Positions 1 through 6,459 of a stretch of DNA of 33,021 nt are shown here, one piece after another. The translations under genes were made by a program, and so were the position numbers. The DNA is from a virus, in IMG/VR virus record IMGVR_UViG_3300044613_003806, positions 1-33,021 of that record; one strand, given 5' to 3'. The stretch's first letter is position 1, and the number at the start of each line of letters is the position of its first letter. The notes beneath the pieces were generated by a model, which saw nothing but the letters and a program-made list of their open reading frames with translations, had not been told where the DNA came from and did no database searches.

Positions 1-2
1 TT

Positions 3-599
3 GAACATTTTTATTGTTTATTAAGAAAAGAACATCTTTATCAAAACAAACTATATCACGGTGAGTATGAAAAGATAGCAATTTTTGGAGCGCAGTCTTC
101 TTCAGGAAAAGCATTGTTGTTTACTGGCATGCTGGATAATGGAACCGTAAGAAGTAGAATACCTATTCACATGCTTTGTTCCAAAGAATGCCAAAAACAA
201 GAATTAGATTTATTACAACTCTGGGATTGTTTTTCCGAAAATGCCACAGTTACAATTTATAATTTTTTAAAAGGTGCTAGAGCAAAAGTAATATTTAAAG
301 ATAAAACGCATTGTTGGGGAAATTATATGATGACATTTGACTGGTATGATAACCCATACAGCAATGAACCAACACAGTATAAATGTCTGCATATGATTCA
401 ACTTGACAATGGAAATTTTACCCTTCAACCAAATAATAGAATTTTTTGGAAAGAAATGTCTTTTACTACAAAACAATTTCCCGAAAATCCAGATTATAAA
501 GTTGATAATAAAATTTATAGATGTGAAGATAAAAGTGATAGATGGATTTTGACTGGTGATGATGATCACTATTACTACGATATAGAACAAGATAAATAA
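3..599 (+). CDS. Conserved T4-like marine phage protein, 5' end outside window
   Basis: The open frame runs from the first bases of the window (phase begins at base 3) without a stop to 599, so the true start lies upstream; the first in-window starts are internal. The visible part is about 198 residues, rich in aromatic and acidic residues, and includes IAIFGAQSSSGKALLF, SRIPIHMLC, LQLWDCFS, a KDKTHCWGNYMMTFDWY stretch, QPNNRIFWK and a C-terminal DDDHYYYDI. From memory this matches a hypothetical protein conserved in marine T4-like phages (cyanophage type); no biochemical role is known to me and no catalytic motif is evident. It lies directly upstream of the tmRNA gene, and its stop codon is embedded in a GATAAATA late-promoter-like motif. 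I am confident it is coding and do not know its function. Confidence 0.85.
   Translation, partial: EHFYCLLRKEHLYQNKLYHGEYEKIAIFGAQSSSGKALLFTGMLDNGTVRSRIPIHMLCSKECQKQELDLLQLWDCFSENATVTIYNFLKGARAKVIFKDKTHCWGNYMMTFDWYDNPYSNEPTQYKCLHMIQLDNGNFTLQPNNRIFWKEMSFTTKQFPENPDYKVDNKIYRCEDKSDRWILTGDDDHYYYDIEQDK
591..598 (+). promoter_or_regulatory. T4-type late promoter-like motif before the tmRNA
   Basis: GATAAATA fits the NATAAATA form of the T4-like late -10 element. It overlaps the stop codon of the preceding gene, so chance or codon constraint can also explain it. A start about 6 bases downstream (near 604) would place the 5' end of the transcript just before the tmRNA acceptor piece. Confidence 0.4.
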
Positions 600-663
600 A
601 TTTGGTATTGTTGATATTGGATAGAAATACGGCAACACAGGGGTTCGATTCCCCTCGGCTCCA

Positions 664-761
664 TTAGCCTAACCGAAGGATACTGCAATTCCTTAGAGAT
701 GGCGATCCAAGTCCTCGTAGCAGCGGGGCACGATCTGAAGTCCTAGGCTTCAGATCATTTA
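664..761 (+). other. Intervening segment of the permuted tmRNA precursor
   Basis: These 98 bases separate the acceptor piece from the coding piece and would be removed by processing, as in known permuted tmRNA precursors. The segment contains a perfect nine-pair hairpin, GATCTGAAG (732-740) with CTTCAGATC (748-756) and a seven-base loop, ending five bases before the mature 5' end of the coding piece. It has no credible reading frame. Confidence 0.75.
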
Positions 762-896
762 GGGGCTGAAATGGCTTCGACTGTCGTAAAGTATTGAAGA
801 AGGAGATACCCGTTACTGGCAACGAGGAACGTGAAACAACAGTTGCAAATTTAATTGCCAACGAATTGGCAATGGCTGCTTAAAGCAGTGGGGTTT

Positions 897-931
897 GCTG
901 GTCTTCCCGCATCTGAAAGACCAGCGTTTTT
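897..931 (+). terminator. Rho-independent terminator of the tmRNA
   Basis: A perfect nine-pair stem, GCTGGTCTT (897-905) with AAGACCAGC (917-925), has an 11-base loop and is followed by GTTTTT. The loop begins CCC (906-908), which could pair with GGG within 890-893 to form an H-type pseudoknot, so the element may double as a tmRNA pseudoknot. Confidence 0.85.
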
Positions 932-933
932 AT

Positions 934-961
934 TTGACTATTGGAAATGCCGATATATACT
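934..961 (+). promoter_or_regulatory. Sigma70-type early promoter
   Basis: TTGACT (934-939), a 16-base spacer and TATACT (956-961), beginning just after the tmRNA terminator. Only six bases separate the -10 box from the ATG at 968, so the predicted start of transcription falls at or next to the start codon. Similar boxes with the same spacer recur before other early genes in this window. Confidence 0.75.
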
Positions 962-967
962 CTATGC

Positions 968-1141
968 ATGCCTAATTCAAAGCAACGTATTACTAGTCGT
1001 AAACACAAGAAGCGCAAGGGGCATATTGCTCGCAAGCGCGCCTCCTCTTTGATGGAGGCAAAAGTTGCCACTCTCCGTAAGCTTGACGAGATTGGTCAAC
1101 TTCCTTTATCTGTCAAGCAAGCGAGATTGCCAAATGGCTAA
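968..1141 (+). CDS. Small basic hypothetical protein
   Basis: A 57-residue, strongly basic protein with a Lys/Arg/His-rich N-terminal half (TSRKHKKRKGHIARKRASS) followed by a predicted helical segment (LMEAKVATLRKLDEIG). I do not recognise the family; the basic head suggests nucleic-acid or ribosome binding, which is inference. The ATG at 968 is chosen because an early promoter (934-961) sits immediately upstream and no Shine-Dalgarno sequence precedes it, consistent with a leaderless message. In-frame starts further upstream (from 941) would lie inside the promoter. Its last eight bases overlap the next gene, so the two are probably translationally coupled. The strong early promoter fits a host-takeover role. 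Confidence 0.6.
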   Translation: MPNSKQRITSRKHKKRKGHIARKRASSLMEAKVATLRKLDEIGQLPLSVKQARLPNG

Positions 1142-1433
1142 AACTGAATCGCAAATGAGTCTTGCGGATGTTCGCAAGAAGTATGATCACATTGATTGTT
1201 TCTTTACTTACTATGATGGTGAGAAGTCTACTTTTGATTTTTATGGCGTAGATGCGACTGGAAATGAAGTCAGAATTTCTCTTGGTGGTTGTCCTGCTTG
1301 GATCAAGCATATGGCTTTTGGCCCTAATGATCCTCTAAATATCACTGATGCTATGGAGCGTCATGTTCGTTATGTTTCAGTTACTGATAACCGCAGCAAG
1401 GTAGTTTACGAACAAATTTTTGACACTAACTGA
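1134..1433 (+). CDS. Hypothetical early protein, 99 residues
   Basis: The start is taken at ATG 1134, which gives an N terminus MAKTESQMSLADVRKKYD; the longer in-frame start at 1065 would overlap the upstream gene heavily and adds sequence that reads as an out-of-frame shadow of that gene. The protein is mixed alpha/beta in appearance, with an aromatic segment (CFFTYYDGEKSTFDFYG) and a VRISLGGCPAW stretch. I recognise no domain or active-site motif. It overlaps the preceding small basic gene by eight bases and is followed after eight bases by the next gene, forming a tight operon under the early promoter at 934-961. Function unknown. Confidence 0.7.
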   Translation: MAKTESQMSLADVRKKYDHIDCFFTYYDGEKSTFDFYGVDATGNEVRISLGGCPAWIKHMAFGPNDPLNITDAMERHVRYVSVTDNRSKVVYEQIFDTN

Positions 1434-1441
1434 GGAAGTTT

Positions 1442-1864
1442 ATGAATAATTCTGACGATAATGATTTTAAAAATTGGCAAAATGGCGATGATGAAAATGA
1501 GATGAACAATCCAAACAATTGGATTCCTCCTCATGGTTTCTTCTATTATGGGCCATCCGATAATTTTAAAAAGATGTTTAACACTTCTAAAAACCCAGAA
1601 GATTTCATGGAACACATGAAAGATTATCTACACATGGATGACATATTGAATAAGTTTGCAAAAAATATGAATCCAAAAATTCCTAATCGTAAAAACTCAA
1701 GAAATAAACAACCACAAAATAAACAGACTATCTTTACTCAAGAAGATTATTTAAAGTTGATTGAGATTCGTGGTTATCTTGCTATCACTGAGCAATTTGC
1801 TCACGTTAAAGCATTAGATAAACTTTTAAATCAAATTATTATTGTTCCAAAGGATACAAAATGA
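1442..1864 (+). CDS. Hypothetical protein, Asn/Asp-rich N terminus
   Basis: A 140-residue protein preceded by a good ribosome binding site (GAGGAAG, five bases before ATG). The first 30 residues are dominated by Asn, Asp and Glu and look disordered. The middle (residues about 50-75) has amphipathic helices with Met and His, and residues 83-95 are a basic Asn/Gln/Lys linker. The C-terminal third (FTQEDYLKLIEIRGYLAITEQ and on) is predicted helical. No recognised domain. Its stop overlaps the next start in an ATGA, indicating translational coupling in the early operon that begins at 968. Function unknown. Confidence 0.7.
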   Translation: MNNSDDNDFKNWQNGDDENEMNNPNNWIPPHGFFYYGPSDNFKKMFNTSKNPEDFMEHMKDYLHMDDILNKFAKNMNPKIPNRKNSRNKQPQNKQTIFTQEDYLKLIEIRGYLAITEQFAHVKALDKLLNQIIIVPKDTK

Positions 1865-2079
1865 GTGATTATAAGCCAGGATCAGCCTACGGTGAGGGAT
1901 TCCAATCTAGAATGAAAGGAATCGCAAGAGATAGATTTAATAATGAAAATCCTGTTTACATCCAAGAATGGATGGCTGGCTGGGATGATGCACATGCAAA
2001 AATTCTTGATGAAGCAAGAAAAGCAAATATGTGCACAAAACCAAATTGCTGCAAAAAGAAAAAGTTTATTCAGGATTAA
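1861..2079 (+). CDS. Ribosome modulation factor-like small protein
   Basis: The 72-residue protein has the spacing typical of the Rmf family: an N-terminal AYGEGFQSRMKG segment, a short Asn/Pro linker, then WMAGWDDAHAKI, compared with the G-Q-x-G and W-x-x-G-W blocks of Escherichia coli Rmf as I remember them. Rmf dimerises 70S ribosomes during hibernation; Rmf-like proteins also occur in phages and their role there is unsettled. An odd C terminus, CTKPNCCKKKK, adds a cysteine cluster that could bind metal. The gene starts within the stop of its upstream neighbour (ATGA overlap) and converges on a leftward gene, overlapping its end by four bases. The family assignment is by motif only and could be wrong. 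Confidence 0.55.
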   Translation: MSDYKPGSAYGEGFQSRMKGIARDRFNNENPVYIQEWMAGWDDAHAKILDEARKANMCTKPNCCKKKKFIQD

Positions 2080-3608
2080 CTTTTTACAAACGGAGATAAA
2101 GTTTTTCTTATAACTGTTTGTAATTCAGGTTTAAGTTTTTGTAATAATATTTCCAAACTTTCAGGATCCATTTGTGCACTAGTCATTTCACCTGTTTCTC
2201 TGTCTTGAGATAATACACGTTGGGCTTTAGCAGTTGAAATATCTGGTATTCTTATTTTAACTTCTGCTCTATTTCCAGAAGTTCTTAATCCATATTTCGG
2301 TGTAGCTGAAGCAACCCAAGATTTAACTTTTTCTACTGGTACAAAACTCGGTTTAAAAGGAAATCTAAAAGGTTTATCTCCTGAAGTACTTGGAAGAACA
2401 GCCCAGTCTTCTGAGCCAACTGAGCCAACAGTAATATCTTTTAATTGTTGTATATTTTCTTTGCCGAGTTTTCTTAAAGCTGTTCGTGCAGTTTCTACTT
2501 CTTTACTAATAATTTCTGGATCAGTATCTACATCTTTAATTTTTTCACGTATTCTTCCCATTACTTCTGGAATACCACGATGTTGTGGATATTCCGCAAC
2601 ATCGATATAACCACCAACAGATGTTGTATGTCCTTTAACATCTTTTGGTTCCATTTCACCAGAATTTGAATTAAATGAGTATGCATCAGTTTCATTATTT
2701 GAAATAGGTTTATCGCTAATTGATGCTAATTTATCTCTTACATAAGAAATAGCACCTTTACTTCCTGTTTTAAGAGCATCTTTAAAACTTTGAGTAGATA
2801 AAACCAATCTTCCTATTCTTTCAACTTTTGCTCCCTTTATGTTTCTGTCTTCTTTTGGCTCATTAACCACATTTTGCGCCATGACAACTAATGGATCTTC
2901 TTGCGCTTCTCCTAAAAGACTTTTAGATGGATAATTAATCCAATATAAATCAGATTCACCGGTATCTGGATTCATGGAACGCAGAGCCATATGTCCTTTT
3001 GGATTTCTTCTTTGATATCTTTGCAAATATCTTTTTGTATCGCTATCTGGAACGTGCTTCCATGCTTTTGCGCTCTTAAAAGCCCGCATCTCTTCGGGAC
3101 AAACATCAAACATTTCACATGAATCTAATCCCTTTAATACTGGTTGTTCTCTTCTTGTAGTTCCCATTGCAGGGTCGTATCCAGATACAGAGCCAGTATT
3201 ATATGATGGAGATGTTCCCGCAGAAGCCATTCCAGCTGCGCCCATATCTTCACACAGCTCAATATAACTGATATCGGTATTGCCGTTCAATGCGAGATTT
3301 GCTTCCATCAACCCCATAAATTCAGAATCAGTAATTCCAAAGTGCTTTGCTTCTTCGCCAAACAATTGCATGGTGCTCATATAATTGTTCAATTGAGCTT
3401 TGGTCATGCCCATCGGCAATTCTTCAAAAATTTTTTTTAACTTAATAATCAAATATTCCAGTGGATCGATGCTACTTTCTGGCTTTATAAAATTACCATT
3501 CGCATCTATGGCTCCTGCTTGGTAGGCACTGGTGGCCGTATAAGGCTCAGAAATACCTTGTGCAAATTTACTGAAATAAAATGAAGGAATATATGGAGGT
3601 GTGGCCAT
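2076..3608 (-). CDS. Large hypothetical protein, possible virion protein
   Basis: 510 residues with no recognised catalytic domain. The N-terminal 30 residues are rich in Tyr, Phe, Ser and Pro. Residues about 45-115 look helical (IDPLEYLIIKLKKIFEEL and on). A Gly/Ser/Ala-rich linker follows near 122-150, then a basic and Pro-containing middle and a helical C terminus (DPESLEILLQKLKPELQTVIRKTL). It closes the leftward late block that contains the putative internal proteins, which makes a structural or packaged role likely, but unlike those neighbours it lacks an N-terminal targeting-like peptide. A late-type AATAAATA motif lies six bases before the ATG and no Shine-Dalgarno sequence is visible. 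Function unknown. Confidence 0.75.
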   Translation of the reverse strand: MATPPYIPSFYFSKFAQGISEPYTATSAYQAGAIDANGNFIKPESSIDPLEYLIIKLKKIFEELPMGMTKAQLNNYMSTMQLFGEEAKHFGITDSEFMGLMEANLALNGNTDISYIELCEDMGAAGMASAGTSPSYNTGSVSGYDPAMGTTRREQPVLKGLDSCEMFDVCPEEMRAFKSAKAWKHVPDSDTKRYLQRYQRRNPKGHMALRSMNPDTGESDLYWINYPSKSLLGEAQEDPLVVMAQNVVNEPKEDRNIKGAKVERIGRLVLSTQSFKDALKTGSKGAISYVRDKLASISDKPISNNETDAYSFNSNSGEMEPKDVKGHTTSVGGYIDVAEYPQHRGIPEVMGRIREKIKDVDTDPEIISKEVETARTALRKLGKENIQQLKDITVGSVGSEDWAVLPSTSGDKPFRFPFKPSFVPVEKVKSWVASATPKYGLRTSGNRAEVKIRIPDISTAKAQRVLSQDRETGEMTSAQMDPESLEILLQKLKPELQTVIRKTLSPFVKS

Positions 3609-3614
3609 TTATAA

Positions 3615-3622
3615 TATTTATT
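3615..3622 (-). promoter_or_regulatory. T4-type late promoter-like motif
   Basis: AATAAATA on the minus strand, with its last base six bases before the ATG at 3608. A T4-like late start about six bases downstream would coincide with the start codon. It lies at the very end of the upstream gene, so it could also be incidental AT-rich sequence. Confidence 0.4.
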
Positions 3623-4016
3623 GTTCTGTCTGTCTCAATTTGCGGTCTATTCTGGGATCTGTATTTATTTCAGAATATTTAAATTCAGGTAATTTTTTAA
3701 TATCAAACTCCAAAAATACCGTAAATGACTTAAGATATGAATATAATCGTGGCTCTACCTTAAAAAATAAAATGCGTGCAGCATTTTCTTCACCGAACAC
3801 ATTTCTTAAAATTATTATATGATTTAATATCAAACGTTCTCGTATAGATTTTAATGTTTTATGTTTATGAATTTTTTGCAAGAGTCTCTTTACATATTTG
3901 ACTCTTTTCAAATCATCCATAAATTCATTTCTCCCAGAACATTCGCTATTAAAATAGCAGATCTGGCAGAACTCTAGAAAAGTATCCTCGGTAAGAGGCT
4001 TACTTTTATCAAACAT
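3618..4016 (-). CDS. Conserved T4-like phage hypothetical protein
   Basis: 132 residues from ATG 4016, which follows the upstream stop by seven bases; a longer in-frame start at 4076 would overlap the upstream gene and is less likely. The protein is basic and helical, with two cysteines near the N terminus (FCQICYFNSEC) and a conserved-looking core: VKYVKRLLQKI, LKSIRERLILNHIIILRNVFG and AARILFFKV. From memory, proteins with this ERLILNH-type core recur in marine T4-like phages next to virion genes, annotated only as hypothetical. It is part of the leftward late operon between a putative internal protein and the 510-residue protein. Function unknown. Confidence 0.75.
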   Translation of the reverse strand: MFDKSKPLTEDTFLEFCQICYFNSECSGRNEFMDDLKRVKYVKRLLQKIHKHKTLKSIRERLILNHIIILRNVFGEENAARILFFKVEPRLYSYLKSFTVFLEFDIKKLPEFKYSEINTDPRIDRKLRQTEQ

Positions 4017-4023
4017 TAAAAAA

Positions 4024-4572
4024 TTAGTGTTCGCACCCACAGTCAGAACCGCCCTCATTATACGAAGAAGTTTCAATTGGGGCGATTACAAGACTTATGC
4101 GGCGTAAATGATTTGGTTGCTTCTCAACATTAACCGTAAGTGCTAAAGAGTGGCCAAGTTTTTCCTTGATGCCATCACCCTGTTTAAAGCCCTTCTTGTT
4201 AACATCGTCATATGGATTTTGACCATAAACGCCAAGCTGAGGGCTACCGTATTGTACTAATTCATAGGTCGAAAGACCATCTGAAATTTTCTTCGTGCAA
4301 GCAAAGTCAAGACCAAAGTGGTTCAACTTTTGCTTTACTACGCCAAGAACACTATCTGGATCGATGTAATCCTTTGAGGAGAATGCGTGCAACATCGAAT
4401 TGATGGCATCAATTTGGCGAGGAAGTGCTAGGTTAAAAGCACCTTGATTGGTGTTAGCCGATTGACCGACTTTTCCTTGAGGATCGCCAATATAAAGACC
4501 ACCGCCTTCGGTGTGTTCGCCTGCGCCTTCAGCAATTGTTTCGATATTTTTGAGTAGTGTTTTAAATTTCAT
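4024..4572 (-). CDS. Putative internal virion protein with capsid-targeting-like N terminus
   Basis: 182 residues, starting at ATG 4572 with AGG about ten bases upstream. The N terminus MKFKTLLKNIETIAE is a short amphipathic helix ending IAE followed by Gly, matching the (L/I)xE cleavage rule of the T4 prohead protease gp21. The remainder starts Gly-rich (EHTEGGGLYIGD), then has a mixed domain and an acidic end with two cysteines (DCGCEH). No enzymatic motif is seen. The same kind of N terminus occurs in four other proteins of this block, so a role as a packaged internal protein is inferred. An alternative is a scaffold or core component. Confidence 0.7.
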   Translation of the reverse strand: MKFKTLLKNIETIAEGAGEHTEGGGLYIGDPQGKVGQSANTNQGAFNLALPRQIDAINSMLHAFSSKDYIDPDSVLGVVKQKLNHFGLDFACTKKISDGLSTYELVQYGSPQLGVYGQNPYDDVNKKGFKQGDGIKEKLGHSLALTVNVEKQPNHLRRISLVIAPIETSSYNEGGSDCGCEH

Positions 4573-4584
4573 GGTGTTACCTAA

Positions 4585-6459
4585 TTATTTAGTTCTAATT
4601 TTTATCAACCCATATAGATCTGGGTTATATGTGGATTCATTTAAATTTTTAAGAGCTTCTTGGGAAATTTCTTCGGAAACTTTTTTCCACTTACCACCTT
4701 TGCTCTTATAGCACTTAGCTGCCCAAGCATTGGCATATGCTGAATTTCCAGTAATTGTTATAAATCCATTTTGAATCATGACCCAAGTATTATTTTCTGT
4801 TTCTGGGCACCAAACATCCTCTGCTTCTACTTCTTTAATTTGTAAATTTTGAGTATTGTGAGTTGGTTTATTTCGAATTATTGATGCCGACTGCATTTCT
4901 GGATATTTATCAGCATACGTTACATGATAGCCGTTTAAAAAAGCTGCTAAAATTGTTGCATAAAAATGATCTTCATTTTTTTGACTAAATCCAAAAGAAT
5001 GCCGATTTAAAATTTTTGTACTGATTCCCTTATCATGACCATCATAAACAATAGCACTAGCTAAAAATATTTCACGTTGATCTTTAGTCATTGTTAATAC
5101 TTTTTCTACCCAAGAATCTTTTTTAGACCAATTTTCTAAAACTAAAGGAGTTTCATTATTTAATACTCCACAAACAATAATTTGCATGTGTTTATTAATA
5201 TCTTTAGTTTCAATTAAATTTGTGTATTGGTAATTTTCTCCACTTTTTACAACCCATTTGTGATTTGGAGTACATTTTACTTGAAAGCCAGTAGATTTTC
5301 CAATTTGAAAAAGCGGAGCATTTTTAAAATTATGAATATTTAAAACAGGTTTCCATTCTAATTCTTCTTTGGTTATATTGTAAGTTAAAATTTCCTGACC
5401 AATTTTTAATTGCTCATGAGAAATAGGACCTTCTTTTGTTATTGCTAAGGAATCAAGAGGAACACAGGGATATACATCAAATTTAGCTTTTGCTTGAGCA
5501 AGACATGCAGACCATTTTTTAGAATTCTTTGGTTTATTCTTAGAATCTTCAGTCATCAATTCAAATTCTTCTTTTAACATGGCACTTACTGGCTTTGCAC
5601 TCCAAGTCTTGCAAGCCCAGTAACGAGCCTTCCAGCGAGGACCTGGATTATCACAATTATGTCTGGCTCTAAAATTACGTCTTCTAGCTGGATCATCGCG
5701 CTTGATTTCCATATTTGGATCGCCAAAGTTTACTTTAACAACATTTCCCTTATCATTTTTTACATAAACTTTGTATTTTTTGACATCACCACGCATGATC
5801 TTGTTTAATTTTACTTTTTTGTTGTCATCTTCATAGATATCGATTAGATCACCATATTCATTCATTTCATCACCTTCAGTAACATCAACAAATCCCATAG
5901 TTACCTCTGGTGTAAAGTTTTCTGTAATTACATCACCCTCTTCATTTGTAAATGTTACAGTATATTTGTCTTCGTTAATTTCTACCATATCTACATTTAA
6001 TATTTCGCCAGATTCATTAATAACAACATCACAAGGAAGTAAATCTTTGGCTTCGATTGTTGAGAATGGTAGTTCTTTTATTACGCTTAAACTTTCAACT
6101 ATAAAATATTCAAAGGTTTCTTTAACTTCTGTTACTCCAGTTTTTACGTATACAGGTTTTTTGCCAGAACCTTTTACAGAACCTTTTTTTCCTCTTCCGG
6201 CTTTCTTTTGAGCAGCCCTTTTACGTCTAACAAAACTTGCAATCTTTTCTTTTCCAAGTTTTTGTGCTTTTTGTTTGCTTAGACAAGCAGAATAAGGATC
6301 ACCCTCATCGGCATCACCACACTTACCAACTCTTTCACCTTTGGTATTGTATCTATCCCAACCTGGGCCACCACCAGCAGATTCTTTATTGAACCATTTG
6401 CCTAAGCCAGATTTGGCATATACTTTTTCTAATAAAATATCAAACTTAGAGTTTATCAT
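4585..6459 (-). CDS. Modular putative virion protein interrupted by an intein
   Basis: 624 residues from ATG 6459, which overlaps the upstream stop (ATGA) and has AAGGA nine bases before it; the in-frame TTG at 6465 is less likely. The N terminus MINSKFDILLE resembles a capsid-targeting peptide ending in an LLE site. Extein modules: GGGPGWDRY with Cys and a Lys/Arg-rich tail (about 29-98), a beta-rich acidic domain (about 118-210), a module ending RARHNCDNPGP and ARYWACKTW (264-286), and SACLAQAKAKFDVYP (317-331) continuing after the intein as SAYANAWAAK. These small modules recur in T4-like phage virion proteins from memory. Residues 332-572 form an intein; splicing would leave a 383-residue protein. 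Biochemical role unknown. Confidence 0.8.
   Translation of the reverse strand: MINSKFDILLEKVYAKSGLGKWFNKESAGGGPGWDRYNTKGERVGKCGDADEGDPYSACLSKQKAQKLGKEKIASFVRRKRAAQKKAGRGKKGSVKGSGKKPVYVKTGVTEVKETFEYFIVESLSVIKELPFSTIEAKDLLPCDVVINESGEILNVDMVEINEDKYTVTFTNEEGDVITENFTPEVTMGFVDVTEGDEMNEYGDLIDIYEDDNKKVKLNKIMRGDVKKYKVYVKNDKGNVVKVNFGDPNMEIKRDDPARRRNFRARHNCDNPGPRWKARYWACKTWSAKPVSAMLKEEFELMTEDSKNKPKNSKKWSACLAQAKAKFDVYPCVPLDSLAITKEGPISHEQLKIGQEILTYNITKEELEWKPVLNIHNFKNAPLFQIGKSTGFQVKCTPNHKWVVKSGENYQYTNLIETKDINKHMQIIVCGVLNNETPLVLENWSKKDSWVEKVLTMTKDQREIFLASAIVYDGHDKGISTKILNRHSFGFSQKNEDHFYATILAAFLNGYHVTYADKYPEMQSASIIRNKPTHNTQNLQIKEVEAEDVWCPETENNTWVMIQNGFITITGNSAYANAWAAKCYKSKGGKWKKVSEEISQEALKNLNESTYNPDLYGLIKIRTK
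4744..5466 (-). other. Intein with degenerate LAGLIDADG-like motif
   Basis: Inferred intein of 241 residues (332-572 of the host protein). It begins with the nucleophile Cys332 (CVPLDSLAI, block A), has TPNH at 397-400 (block B), and ends with VWCPETENNTWV (block F) and NGFITITGN (block G), followed by Ser573 as +1 nucleophile. The penultimate residue is Gly, not the usual His, a variant I recall from phage inteins of this WCPxT type. The central region holds FLASAIVYDG (465-474), which looks like one decayed LAGLIDADG helix, plus SQKNEDH. Its insertion splits a conserved FDVYP/SAYANAW motif. Homing activity is doubtful with only one poor motif. Confidence 0.88.

Larger units (their letters stand above)
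604..931 (+). ncRNA. ssrA: Circularly permuted (two-piece) tmRNA
   Basis: tmRNA rescues stalled ribosomes by acting as alanyl-tRNA and then as template for a degradation tag. Here the 3' (acceptor) part precedes the 5' (coding) part. Acceptor piece, about 604-663: T-arm AGGGG/TTCGATT/CCCCT (639-655), then CGGCTCC (656-662) and discriminator A663; CCA is not encoded. Coding piece from 762: GGGGCTG pairs with 656-662, giving seven pairs including G3-U70, the alanine identity pair. The following TGGCTTCGAC (771-780) is the tmRNA D-loop signature. Helix P2 forms between the pieces (782-785 with 631-634; 791-795 with 626-630). The tag frame resumes most likely at GCA 845 and reads ANLIANELAMAA, stop TAA 881-883 in the loop of a CTGCT/AGCAG hairpin (876-888), as expected for P5. 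Piece ends are approximate. Confidence 0.9.

Noticed and set aside
267-638. 123-codon minus-strand frame opposite the first gene
   Set aside because: It mirrors a well-supported coding frame, has an improbable Ile/Phe-rich composition and runs into the tmRNA acceptor piece.
664-1071. Short frames on both strands across the tmRNA
   Set aside because: The structured RNA explains the sequence; the translations show no protein-like features.
2080-2115. AACTTT/AAAGTT hairpin as terminator of the early small-gene operon
   Set aside because: Only six AT-rich pairs with a 14-base loop; too weak to call.
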